Assembly: GCF_031312535.1 (NCBI RefSeq)
Contig: NZ_CP133594.1
Span: forward strand, 2,151,934 to 2,215,933
Length of the DNA stretch: 64,000 nucleotides
Source: Methanolobus mangrovi
GTDB taxonomy: Archaea > Halobacteriota > Methanosarcinia > Methanosarcinales > Methanosarcinaceae
Direction of reading: 5' to 3'
Under the pieces are notes generated by a model. That model was not told the DNA's origin. It made no database searches and worked only from the letters and a program-made list of their open reading frames with translations. The translations under genes were made by a program, and so were the position numbers. This document shows positions 8,072 through 16,856 of the stretch, piece by piece; position 1 is the stretch's first letter, and each line of letters begins with the position of its first letter.

Positions 8072-9913
8072 TTATTCTATTTTTTTAACATGACGCAAGT
8101 CTACTGCCACTCCTCGAGTAGCTTTCTTCATCTCATCTCCGCTCATGACCGCTCTTCCAACTGCAATTGCATTCTTACCACAGATGAGTACTTCATCGGT
8201 TGGCCTTATCAGTGGATCCGCATCAACTACTCCTGGGGCCAGAAGTGAGCCACGGGGGACGAAGTCATCTATCTTTACGATATATTTGCCCTGATCCATC
8301 ATAGCTTTCACGCCTTCAATGGTAATTGCCAGTGTTCCATATTGGGGTATCAATGTGGTGAGTTGTTTCTTTCCAACAAATACCTGGTGTTTGGGGAAGG
8401 GTCCTTTGATGGTTGACTCTTCTGGTACTAGTATCTGTCCGCATCCTTTTCCAAATTGGTAATCTGCAACAGCTTTCATGAGGTCTTTTTGGGTCTGCTC
8501 ATGGCCTCGTTTTCTTCCGGTGCAAAGTCCTGACATTGTTTCACTGAGATTCCTCAGTGATTCAGGTGATGTTACATTGCCACGGCTTGTATATGTGATA
8601 TCTATACCAAGTTTTTCTGCCACTATCTCGCATATCTGGCGGTATGCATCTTCCACATGTGCAACAATGGATGTGTACTGATGTTGTGACAGATATTTTT
8701 CAAGACATGATGCTACCCATTCTTTTTCTTCCGCATCCCAGTATCCGGTTACCGTTGTATCATAATGTGACGCGGGGTATGTCAGTTCAAGCTCCCTTGG
8801 CACAATTCCAAGAGGTGATGTGATTATGACCTCATGGACAAATTTACGACTCTTTCCAAGAGCATTGATGAATCTCCAGTGAGAGTTCGATGTGGAATAT
8901 GGCTTCTTTGCAGAGCATGGCAGGAGCAATAGTATGTCTTTTTCCGGTGGAGTATACCTTTCCTGTATCCTCCTGGCAAACCTGACGATCTCTGCCCTGT
9001 TCTGGGATTCTCCGCAAGTGGCAATGAGTCCGTTGTTCCTTGCTATGGGGCTTCTGCTCTCAACATAGTTGTACTCTGCATCCACGAGCCGCATCAGGGC
9101 AGTGAGCCATGGTCTGACTCTGCATTGTCCTTCTATATATTCACGCAGCATTCCTAAGCGTATCTTCTCTCTGACAAGAGCCGCTTCAGCCTCCATGGCA
9201 TTGATGTTGTGCTTTTCTAGGATTGATGCACGGCTCTTTTTGTCCATTTCCATAAGCCCTTTTGCATCTGTTGCTGAACAGGCACTGCACCTGCATGGTA
9301 GTTCTGCCAGTGAATCAAGATAGAATTGTCCTGCAGCAGTAAGGTAGATATCTTTGTGTGCAGCAACTATTGCTTTTGTATTGTCAAAAATATCAATTCC
9401 AAGGTAGGCCAGCATTGCAAGATTTTCAGGGGTGCAGATATTGGGTGCGTAGACTGCCGTATCAGGTGCTATCTCATTTTTCATTTCAATAAGGGTGTTG
9501 AGAATACGTCTCGCATTGTTCTCAAAACATCCTGCGCCCTCCATAACATAGAGGTCAGCTTGCTTTACCTTCTGTCCGGCAATGTAAATGCTTCCTGTAG
9601 CTCCGGTTGCTTCAATTTCAGACCTTTCTGCAAGTTTAAGTGCAAGGTCCTGCGGGGCATCAGGTGTAAGATCCTGATGAGGAAGTATTATTAAGACTTC
9701 TTCTCCAGCTGCTTTTCTTATTTCCTGGAAATATTCTTTGCTTTCCTTCAGATCACTGTATTTCCAGAGAGAGCCACCGTCTATTATCAGGCTGTCAGGA
9801 GAACTAAGGCTTCTTGTATCTAGTATGAAAGGTGTCTGGATAGTTTCCTTCAGGAGAAGTTTCCCTATCCTTGCAGCACCATCTCGTTGCTGTACCTCAA
9901 AGTATCGTGTCAT
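8072..9913 (-). CDS. arcS: Archaeosine synthase
   Basis: 613 residues: an N-terminal TGT-like half, a central segment with the ArcS signature LLLPCSAKKPYSTSNSHW near residues 325-342, and a C-terminal PUA domain from about 530 (VPRGSLLAPGVVDADPLIRPTDEVLI). ArcS acts on preQ0 at position 15 of archaeal tRNA, giving archaeosine or its lysine-adduct precursor together with a radical SAM partner in some lineages. The TGT-like half appears to lack the full catalytic apparatus of true tRNA-guanine transglycosylases, as expected for ArcS. Four cysteines (CRCSACSA plus neighbours, around 204-211) could bind zinc. The start ATG at 9913 is 85 bp from the divergent glcD-like gene. Confidence 0.93.
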   Translation of the reverse strand: MTRYFEVQQRDGAARIGKLLLKETIQTPFILDTRSLSSPDSLIIDGGSLWKYSDLKESKEYFQEIRKAAGEEVLIILPHQDLTPDAPQDLALKLAERSEIEATGATGSIYIAGQKVKQADLYVMEGAGCFENNARRILNTLIEMKNEIAPDTAVYAPNICTPENLAMLAYLGIDIFDNTKAIVAAHKDIYLTAAGQFYLDSLAELPCRCSACSATDAKGLMEMDKKSRASILEKHNINAMEAEAALVREKIRLGMLREYIEGQCRVRPWLTALMRLVDAEYNYVESRSPIARNNGLIATCGESQNRAEIVRFARRIQERYTPPEKDILLLLPCSAKKPYSTSNSHWRFINALGKSRKFVHEVIITSPLGIVPRELELTYPASHYDTTVTGYWDAEEKEWVASCLEKYLSQHQYTSIVAHVEDAYRQICEIVAEKLGIDITYTSRGNVTSPESLRNLSETMSGLCTGRKRGHEQTQKDLMKAVADYQFGKGCGQILVPEESTIKGPFPKHQVFVGKKQLTTLIPQYGTLAITIEGVKAMMDQGKYIVKIDDFVPRGSLLAPGVVDADPLIRPTDEVLICGKNAIAVGRAVMSGDEMKKATRGVAVDLRHVKKIE

Positions 9914-9998
9914 TGCTGTCTAATGGGTGTAGTCAGATGTAAATGTTTGCCTTTACCAAAAAGTATAAATCTTACTATCTCTCTTAAAAAACGATTCC

Positions 9999-11381
9999 AT
10001 GCAAAAATCCGATTTACTCACAGATTTGCAGGATATTGTGGGAAATGAAAGAATTTCCACGTCTACTGCAGAGCTTTATTGTTATTCATGTGATGCTTCC
10101 CAGATAAGGGGCATGCCTGATTTTGTTATCAGGCCCGCAAGTACTGAACAGATTTCAAAGATAGTCAGTCTTGCTAATGAGAAAGAAATTCCTGTGACTG
10201 CAAGAGGCGCAGGTACGGGACTGGCCGGGGGAGCAGTACCCGTTGAGGGTGGCATTGTGCTTGATATGTCATCTATGAACAGGATCCTTGAGATGGATCT
10301 CGATAACCTCCAGGTTACAATTGAGCCGGGTATTGTTCAGGAGAAATTGAACGAAGCTCTTGAACCGTATGGTTTTTTCTTTCCTCCGGACCCGGGAAGT
10401 TCTGCAATGTGCACACTTGGCGGACTTATAGCCAATAATGGAAGTGGAATGCGTTCTATCAAATACGGTACGACCAGGAATTATGTGCTTGCACTTGAAG
10501 TTGTACTGGCAGATGGTACTGTGATAAACTCAGGTTCAAAGACCTCCAAATCAGTTGCAGGTTATTCATTAACAGATCTTTTTGTGGGATCTGAAGGAAC
10601 TCTTGGTATTATAACAAAGGCAACATTGAAGGTCAGGGCGCTGCCAAAAGAACGTTCGGTCCTGCTTGCATCTTTTGATAATCCTGAACTTGCCGGAAAG
10701 GCAGTTGTTAAGGTTCTGTCCTCGGGAATAGTTCCATCCGCATGTGAGATCCTTGACAGGAACATAATTGAGGCTATAAACACTTATGATCCGAATGTTG
10801 GCCTTCCAAAGGCAGGTGCCATCCTTATGTTTGAGGTGGATGGTACTGAAAACAGTGTTCGTGAAGGCATAGAGATGATAAAGGATGTGTGCAGTTCTCT
10901 TGCAACAAGCATCAGGGCAGCCTCGGATAAGAAGGAAAGGGATGAGATATGGGCTGCAAGAAGACTTGTAGGTGCTGCAGTTTCAAGGCTTGATCCGCTT
11001 CGCACTCGTGTTTATGTGGGCGAAGACATCGGTGTTCCTATAAAGGAGCTCCCTGGAATGTTGCATAAGGTTCGCGAGATATCTGAAGAGTTTGACCTGC
11101 CGATCATGACATACGGGCACATCGGTGACGGAAATCTTCACACAGGAATGTGCATTGATGTGCTTGATGATACTCAATGGGATAAACTGAACAAGGCTGC
11201 AGACAAGATACACCGCACAGCCATCAGCATTGGTGGAACTGTTACGGCTGAGCATGGGGTTGGCAGTGCCCGGGCGGATTATCTAGGACTTGAGCTTGGT
11301 AAGGCCCTTGATGTAATGATATTGATAAAGAAAGCCCTTGACCCCAAAGGGATACTTAACCCTGGGAAGATGGGGGTCTGA
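9999..11381 (+). CDS. FAD-linked oxidase, GlcD/D-lactate dehydrogenase type
   Basis: 460 residues with the PCMH-type FAD-binding domain (VTARGAGTGLAGGAVP near 67-82, DPGSSAMCTLGGLIANNGSGM near 130-150, cut here only for description) and the FAD-oxidase C-terminal domain ending in TAEHGVGSARADYL and PKGILNPGKM. This family oxidises 2-hydroxy acids such as glycolate or D-lactate to the oxo acids. The next gene, 2 bp downstream, encodes its Fe-S partner, so the two form an operon resembling GlcD-GlcF or the D-lactate oxidases of other archaea. Substrate is inferred only. The ATG at 9999 is close to an AT-rich promoter-like stretch at 9960-9985. Confidence 0.9.
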   Translation: MQKSDLLTDLQDIVGNERISTSTAELYCYSCDASQIRGMPDFVIRPASTEQISKIVSLANEKEIPVTARGAGTGLAGGAVPVEGGIVLDMSSMNRILEMDLDNLQVTIEPGIVQEKLNEALEPYGFFFPPDPGSSAMCTLGGLIANNGSGMRSIKYGTTRNYVLALEVVLADGTVINSGSKTSKSVAGYSLTDLFVGSEGTLGIITKATLKVRALPKERSVLLASFDNPELAGKAVVKVLSSGIVPSACEILDRNIIEAINTYDPNVGLPKAGAILMFEVDGTENSVREGIEMIKDVCSSLATSIRAASDKKERDEIWAARRLVGAAVSRLDPLRTRVYVGEDIGVPIKELPGMLHKVREISEEFDLPIMTYGHIGDGNLHTGMCIDVLDDTQWDKLNKAADKIHRTAISIGGTVTAEHGVGSARADYLGLELGKALDVMILIKKALDPKGILNPGKMGV

Positions 11382-11383
11382 AA

Positions 11384-12442
11384 ATGAACGAATCTGATTT
11401 GCGTTCAATATTGAAATGTGTCCGTTGTGGAACATGTCGCTCAGTATGTCCGGTCTTTGATGTCATTGGCTGGGAATCTGCCAGTTCCCGAGGCCGCATG
11501 CTGGTAGCTCATGGTATTTCCCAGGGTATGGAAGCTGATAAAGGTGTATTTGACAGTCTGAACACCTGTACCACATGCGGACTTTGTGAACAGATGTGCC
11601 CTTCCGGGGCGTCCCCTGTAAAGGTCATAGAGAATGTCAGGCACCAGCTTGTGCTTCAGGGCAAGATGACCGATGCGCAGAAGGAATTGCGCACAGAAGC
11701 TCTTGAAAAAGGGAATCCTCTTGGAGAGACAACAGAGAGGATGGCATGGCTTGGTGACTCTAAAAAGGATGTCACTGAAAAGGCAGATTATGTCTTTTTT
11801 GCAGGTTGCCTGGCTTCATACAGATATCCTGAACTCACAAAAAGGACATTTGATATACTGAAGAAGTTCGGTGTCACCGCATTACAGGAAGAAGTATGCT
11901 GTGGTTCTCCGCTTTTAAGGACCGGTTCTGATCCTTCAAGCCTGATGTCCAAGAATCTGGAACAGATCAAAAAGACAGGTGCACACACAGTTATCACTGG
12001 CTGTGCAGGATGTTATACCGCACTTAAAAATGATTATCCTGAAGATTTGAATGTTATTCACGTTACCGAATTCCTTGCAGACCGCCTGGCTGAGATGGAC
12101 CTGAAGAAACTGGATCTGAAAGTAACCTATCATGACCCATGCCACCTTGGAAGGTGCAACGGAGTATTCGATGCCCCAAGGCAGATTATAAAATCAATCT
12201 GTTACCTTGAGGAAATGAAGAGCAACAGGGAAAAGTCCAAATGTTGCGGAGCAGGCGGCGGAGTACTCAAAGGTTATCCTGAGCTTTCCCTTGAGCTTTC
12301 AAAGAACAGGGTTGAGGAAATTCCAAAAGATGTGGATTATCTTGTAACCGCATGCCCCTTGTGCCGTACAAATCTCAAACGTGGCGGCCCACGGGTTGAA
12401 GTACTTGATATAATAGACTTGCTGGAAATGGCTATGGGCTAG
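11384..12442 (+). CDS. Fe-S oxidoreductase with two CCG domains (GlcF-like)
   Basis: 352 residues. Two 4Fe-4S ferredoxin motifs lie at the N-terminus (CVRCGTCRSVCP near 13-24 and CTTCGLCEQMCP near 63-74), followed by two cysteine-rich CCG domains (EVCCGSPLL and KCCGAGGG). This is the architecture of GlcF, LldE/LutA and heterodisulfide reductase D subunits. Together with the FAD protein directly upstream it should pass electrons from a 2-hydroxy acid to a quinone-like or thiol acceptor; in methanogens methanophenazine or CoM-S-S-CoB are possible but unproven. The start is 2 bp after the partner's stop, implying translational coupling. Confidence 0.9.
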   Translation: MNESDLRSILKCVRCGTCRSVCPVFDVIGWESASSRGRMLVAHGISQGMEADKGVFDSLNTCTTCGLCEQMCPSGASPVKVIENVRHQLVLQGKMTDAQKELRTEALEKGNPLGETTERMAWLGDSKKDVTEKADYVFFAGCLASYRYPELTKRTFDILKKFGVTALQEEVCCGSPLLRTGSDPSSLMSKNLEQIKKTGAHTVITGCAGCYTALKNDYPEDLNVIHVTEFLADRLAEMDLKKLDLKVTYHDPCHLGRCNGVFDAPRQIIKSICYLEEMKSNREKSKCCGAGGGVLKGYPELSLELSKNRVEEIPKDVDYLVTACPLCRTNLKRGGPRVEVLDIIDLLEMAMG

Positions 12443-12501
12443 CCATTTTAGTTTCTATTTTTTGAAATTTGAATTGTTTTTGTAAAAGGTAAGGGCATAT
12501 T

Positions 12502-13347
12502 TTATGCTCTTTTCAGTTTACTGTTCAAAGCCAGAGCAATTACTACGCCAATTACCTCAAATCCGGGTACTGGAAAACTTTGAGAGCTAGTTGTCTCAGT
12601 TTTTTCTATATTTTCCTGCGTGTATCTCAGCTCAGGTTCATCATATCCATTCATTTTCCTGAGCTCTTCGTAGTCGATATTGAGCTTTTTGCTAATGAGG
12701 TATGTTGGGTATGTCCCACCATCGATATCAGCTCCAAGGGCTTCGTAGATGATTGAAGAACCATCTTCTGACCAGTAAACTCCATAAATGGCAGACCTGT
12801 CCCAGTCCATAGGTGTGTCTTTTGTATTCTCTTTGTAGAAAGGAGTCAGTTCTCTGTGGATCACTGTGTTGTTGTGGACTGAGCAAATATCAATGGCATA
12901 TTGTCCATTCCTACAATCCTCAAAGAAAATAATCCTTGGTGCGGCATACATCTTGCTGTCAGGAGAAAATGCAACCGGGTAGTAGCCCATAGTGATTATA
13001 TTCTTGATGTTTGTTTCAGTTCCGTTTGCTGTATCATTTATGACAAAGTCCTCAACTCCAACACCATTTGCCGCATCCAGTGCTTTTTTGTAAACAATAT
13101 AATTTCCATCCGGACTGCTGGTTGTTCGTGGTATCAGCTTGTAATTTATATGTATTTGTGTATGCTCTCCATCTTCGCTGTACACAACTATCTGATGGGC
13201 TTCAACACTATCAGGATTTGTGTATGAGCACGAATAAAAAATATTATCACTGATGTTTTCATCGATGCCAATGACCGGACTGGCGAACACAAAAGGTGTC
13301 TGAATTATAAGCATTAATAAAACTGAAAATAATAATTTGTATTTCAT
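12502..13347 (-). CDS. Exported protein with beta-propeller-like repeats and a PGF-type C-terminal anchor
   Basis: The N-terminus (MKYKLLFSVLLMLIIQTPFVFA) is a signal peptide; I start at 13347, though an in-frame ATG lies 5 codons upstream. The body contains WD40/TolB-like fragments such as SSPDGNYIVYKKALD, FSPDSKMYAAP and WSEDGSSIIYEA, each with the xxDGxxIxY pattern of beta-propeller blades. The C-terminus has PVPGFE, a short hydrophobic helix and a basic end (KLKRA), which is the layout of archaeal PGF-CTERM-type sorting tags processed by archaeosortase. The protein is therefore probably on the cell surface. Binding function unknown. Confidence 0.75.
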   Translation of the reverse strand: MKYKLLFSVLLMLIIQTPFVFASPVIGIDENISDNIFYSCSYTNPDSVEAHQIVVYSEDGEHTQIHINYKLIPRTTSSPDGNYIVYKKALDAANGVGVEDFVINDTANGTETNIKNIITMGYYPVAFSPDSKMYAAPRIIFFEDCRNGQYAIDICSVHNNTVIHRELTPFYKENTKDTPMDWDRSAIYGVYWSEDGSSIIYEALGADIDGGTYPTYLISKKLNIDYEELRKMNGYDEPELRYTQENIEKTETTSSQSFPVPGFEVIGVVIALALNSKLKRA

Positions 13348-13437
13348 TTGTATAACTTCCATGTTTAATGAAGAGACATACGTTTGAAATACAGTTAACG
13401 TATCTATATTAAAAAGGTAACGATTTTATGATGAACG

Positions 13438-15291
13438 TTACCAACCGTTATTTCCTCCCTTTTTCCGGCCTATAAGACAATTCCAGGAATTTCCTACAAG
13501 GTCAAGTCTGTTGGAACGCTTTAGTCCTTCATATACAAGGTTATAGTTTGCAGGTTCCTTGTAATGCAACATTGCCCTCTGTATGCTTTTTTCCTTTTGA
13601 GAGGTGGCCACGTATATCTTTTTCCCGGTGAAAGGGTCCAGTCCTGTGTGGAACATACATGTTGCAGATGTCATAGGTGTAGGTGTAAAGTCCTGTACCT
13701 GTCTTGTGTAACGCCCGGTATCTCTTATGTATTCTGCAGTTTCTATCATATCATTGAGTGTACATCCGGGGTGGCTTGACATAAGGAATGCCACAAGGTA
13801 CTGGTCCTTGCCGAGTTTCTTATTAATTTCCTTGTACTTATGTTCAAATCTCTCAAAGACTTCCCTGTCAGGTTTTTTCATGACATCGGTCACACTGTCG
13901 CAATAGTGTTCAGGTGCAACCTTTAGCTGTCCACTGACGTGGTGGGCACATAGCTCTTCCATGTATTCCTCATCAAGCAACGCAAGGTCATAGCGTACAC
14001 CGTAACCTACAAAGACTTTTTTGATATCCGGTAGGTTTCTGAGCCTGCGCATGAGTTCTATGAGTTTCTTGTGGCTGGTATCAAGGGAAGGGCAGGCTTT
14101 GGGGTAAATGCAGATCTTATCCTTGCATACTCCTTTTTCATTCCAGTTCTTGCAGTCCATTCCATACATGTTAGCAGACGGCCCGCCAAGTCCGTTGATG
14201 GTGCCTTTGAATCCTTTGATCTCCCTGAAACCTTCAGCTTCCCTTAGAATGGAATCGATACTCCTGCTGCGTATCATCCTTCCCTGGTGCAGGGCGATAG
14301 CACAGAACGAGCATGCTCCAAAACAACCTCGATGGGTGTTGATGGAGAATTTAACCAGATCCAGGGCGGGAACGACTTCATCGTAGGAGGGATGTGTTTC
14401 TCGTGTGAATGGAAGTTCGTATACGTGGTCCAGTTCATCCTGTGTAAGTGGTCGCATGGGCTTGTTCTGGATTACCACTGTTTTTGGATGAACCTGTATT
14501 ATGCCGTGACCGCGTATGTGGTCCTGTTCCTCAAAGACCATTTTGAATGCTTTTGCGTAGAGTTCCTTGTTCTTTGAAACCTCAATATATGGTGGAATCT
14601 CTATGCGGTCCTTCAGGAGTTCTTCATGTTTCTCTTTCCACGATTTGATATCTGTTTTCCAGACGGTTCCATCGATATCAGTGATGTCTGAAACAGGGAT
14701 GCCTTTGTTGAGCTTGTCTGCTATCTCAAGTATCTGGAGTTCTCCCATGCCATAAACAATAAGGTCTGCAGGCGCATCTGCAAGGATGGACTGGCGCACT
14801 TTGTCAGACCAGTAATCATATTGTGCAAAGCGGCGAAGGGATGCTTCAATACCTCCAATCACTCTGGGGGTATCCGGATACGTTTCTTTCAGACGATTGG
14901 AGTAAACGATAGTCGCCCTGTTTGGTCGCAGTCCTGCCTTATTTCCGGGGGAGTATGTGTCATCATGCCTCAATCTTTTTGATGGGGTGTAATTGCTGAC
15001 CATTGAGTCAGTATTTCCGGCACTAATGGCAAAGAACAGGCGGGGTTTACCAAGTTTTTTGAAGTCTTCTGGATCATCCCATTTTGGTTGAGCAATAACT
15101 CCTACTCTGTAGCCTGCATCTTCAAGCACTCTTCCTATGATGCTTGTTCCGAAACCAGGGTGGTCAACATAGGCATCTCCGGTGACAATGATAATATCAA
15201 GTTCATCCCATCCCTTCTGTTTAGCTTCTTCAAGGCTCATCGGGAGGAACTTTGAGGAATCAGCTTTTCTTCTATTTTTAGTATGTTTCAT
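13438..15291 (-). CDS. YgiQ-family radical SAM protein
   Basis: 617 residues matching YgiQ proteins from end to end: N-terminal LSxEEAKQKGWDELDIIIVTGDAYVDHP-type opening (here starting SLEEAKQKGWDELD), the radical SAM cluster motif CFGACSFC (CX3CX2C) near residue 320, and the conserved QVQDFTPTPMTSATCMF segment near the end. The family is widespread in anaerobes but its reaction is not known to me. An N-terminal B12-binding-like region precedes the radical SAM barrel. It is transcribed in the same direction as the MBL hydrolase 9 bp upstream, so these may share a transcript. Confidence 0.9.
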   Translation of the reverse strand: MKHTKNRRKADSSKFLPMSLEEAKQKGWDELDIIIVTGDAYVDHPGFGTSIIGRVLEDAGYRVGVIAQPKWDDPEDFKKLGKPRLFFAISAGNTDSMVSNYTPSKRLRHDDTYSPGNKAGLRPNRATIVYSNRLKETYPDTPRVIGGIEASLRRFAQYDYWSDKVRQSILADAPADLIVYGMGELQILEIADKLNKGIPVSDITDIDGTVWKTDIKSWKEKHEELLKDRIEIPPYIEVSKNKELYAKAFKMVFEEQDHIRGHGIIQVHPKTVVIQNKPMRPLTQDELDHVYELPFTRETHPSYDEVVPALDLVKFSINTHRGCFGACSFCAIALHQGRMIRSRSIDSILREAEGFREIKGFKGTINGLGGPSANMYGMDCKNWNEKGVCKDKICIYPKACPSLDTSHKKLIELMRRLRNLPDIKKVFVGYGVRYDLALLDEEYMEELCAHHVSGQLKVAPEHYCDSVTDVMKKPDREVFERFEHKYKEINKKLGKDQYLVAFLMSSHPGCTLNDMIETAEYIRDTGRYTRQVQDFTPTPMTSATCMFHTGLDPFTGKKIYVATSQKEKSIQRAMLHYKEPANYNLVYEGLKRSNRLDLVGNSWNCLIGRKKGGNNGW

Positions 15292-15300
15292 GTTGCATCC

Positions 15301-15936
15301 TTATAATATGCTTTTAGACATGCGGAGGGAGAATCCTATTTGTTTGTTCACGTCATTTGATGTTACTTCACCATGCCCGGGGTAAAGTGTCTTAACATCA
15401 AGCTGCACAAGCTTGTTGATCGATTCAGTCAATTGTGAACGATTGCCTCCCTCAAAATCCGTGCGTCCTATGCTTCCGTTGGGAAAAACCGTATCTCCGG
15501 AAAACAGGCTTTTTGAATTTGCTTCATACAGGCAGATACCTCCTGGTGTATGCCCGGGTGTGTGGATGACTTCCAGTTCTTCGTCATTATTAATGGGTAT
15601 TCTGTCCCTTTCATTGAGAAGCATGTCAGGTTCAATGGGCGGTGCTTTGTATCCGAATAATGCAGCAGCACTCACGTTATCACTTTTCAGCAAAGTGGCA
15701 TCATCCTTATGGATAGCTATTTTTGCACCACTAAGGCGTGCTATCTCCATTGCTGATGCTGTGTGGTCGTAGTGACAGTGGGTGAGTATTATCAGTTCAA
15801 GATCTTTTATGTCTATGTTTTTCCTGATCTCTGCCATCAGTCCTTCTGTATTCATTCCTGTATCTACCAGGATCTTTCCATTGATGAGGTATGAGTTTGC
15901 ATCGTAAAGACCGGTGTTGAAATGTTTGACCTGCAT
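15301..15936 (-). CDS. Metallo-beta-lactamase-fold hydrolase (glyoxalase II-like)
   Basis: The zinc-binding signature THCHYDHTAS is present near residue 55, followed by HTPGHTPGG and FSGDTVF, all typical of glyoxalase II-like MBL hydrolases. I place the start at the ATG at 15936, because the bases just before it on the minus strand read TTAGGAGAAT, a good ribosome-binding site, and the resulting 211-residue protein opens with the usual MQVKHFNTGLYDANSYLI (family start). A frame extension to 15975 would overlap tatD and is unlikely. Substrate is unknown; thioester or lactone hydrolysis is typical. It lies between tatD and the YgiQ gene on one strand. Confidence 0.88.
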   Translation of the reverse strand: MQVKHFNTGLYDANSYLINGKILVDTGMNTEGLMAEIRKNIDIKDLELIILTHCHYDHTASAMEIARLSGAKIAIHKDDATLLKSDNVSAAALFGYKAPPIEPDMLLNERDRIPINNDEELEVIHTPGHTPGGICLYEANSKSLFSGDTVFPNGSIGRTDFEGGNRSQLTESINKLVQLDVKTLYPGHGEVTSNDVNKQIGFSLRMSKSIL

Positions 15937-15964
15937 GTATATTCTCCTAAGAAAAGAATGGGAT

Positions 15965-16723
15965 TTAGAGCTCAAATGCCCTGCGGGTATTTTGCATTGT
16001 CGCCAATGCTATTTCAGATTCATCGATGTCTTTGAGATGTGCTATCACCGGAACAGAATCAAGAACGAACGCCGGCTCATTCCGTCCTTTTCTTGGTGAG
16101 AGGTACGGGCTGTCTGTCTCTATGAGCATATTCTCAAGAGGTAGATCCTTTGCGATTGCTTTATGGTGTTCTGAGAAGCAGACGAGGGTTGGCACCGATA
16201 CGTAGTGTCCTGCATCAATTATGTTCTGCATGGTTTCAAGTGAGCCGCCGTAACAATGAAAGACCACCCTGTCAAGGTCTTTTGTCATTTCAAGTGCAAG
16301 GTCTTCACCATCTCTGCCGTGTATTACTAGGGTTTTGTTGTACCTGTCTGCAATTTCAATGACCTTTCTGAATACATCTTCCTGCCTTTTTCTTCCGGCA
16401 TCTGTGGTGCAATAATAAAAATCAAGTCCTGCTTCCCCAATACCTATGGCTTTGTCGATGTTGCGTTCCATCTGCGACAGTATCTGATTGATTTTATCAT
16501 CAGTTGCATCAGGCACCATCTGGGGACTGAGTCCGAGCGTGGCATGTATGAAGTCATATTTCCTGGCGAGTTCAAGGGAATCAGCATTTGTTTTGTAGTC
16601 TATGCCGGAGTTTATCATCTCAACTACGCCGCTCTTTCTTGCTCTCTCAATTGTCTCATGCCGATCCTTATTGAATTTTGGAAAATCAAGATGGCAATGA
16701 GAGTCTATTACTTCATAATTCAT
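15965..16723 (-). CDS. TatD-family metal-dependent hydrolase
   Basis: 252 residues with all TatD metal ligands visible: DSHCHLDF at residues 7-14, GEAGLDFYY near 96-104, LVIHGRDG, VFHCYGG and the C-terminal LIETDSPYLSP. TatD proteins are TIM-barrel deoxyribonucleases/exonucleases implicated in DNA repair and 3' trimming. It is first in a same-strand series with the MBL hydrolase and YgiQ gene. The start ATG at 16723 is followed immediately by the conserved strand containing DSHCHLD, leaving no room for a later start. Confidence 0.9.
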   Translation of the reverse strand: MNYEVIDSHCHLDFPKFNKDRHETIERARKSGVVEMINSGIDYKTNADSLELARKYDFIHATLGLSPQMVPDATDDKINQILSQMERNIDKAIGIGEAGLDFYYCTTDAGRKRQEDVFRKVIEIADRYNKTLVIHGRDGEDLALEMTKDLDRVVFHCYGGSLETMQNIIDAGHYVSVPTLVCFSEHHKAIAKDLPLENMLIETDSPYLSPRKGRNEPAFVLDSVPVIAHLKDIDESEIALATMQNTRRAFEL

Positions 16724-16810
16724 ATGTATTCAATTCTGGTCTTATTATATAGATATGAACCTGTTCTATGAGTCGGTTCAAGAAAAAGTGCTTTGAAAAT
16801 GAATTGAAAA

Positions 16811-16846
16811 TAAAAAAATAAGTGAAGAACCGTGGGAACACGGTCC
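16811..16846 (-). terminator. Stem-loop terminator after leuA
   Basis: On the minus strand, a hairpin (ACCGTG with CACGGT, TTCC loop; plus-strand 16827-16846) lies just after the leuA stop and is followed by CTTCACTTATTTTTTTA. This is a plausible transcription end for the leuA message. Confidence 0.55.
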
Positions 16847-16856
16847 TTATATTTGT

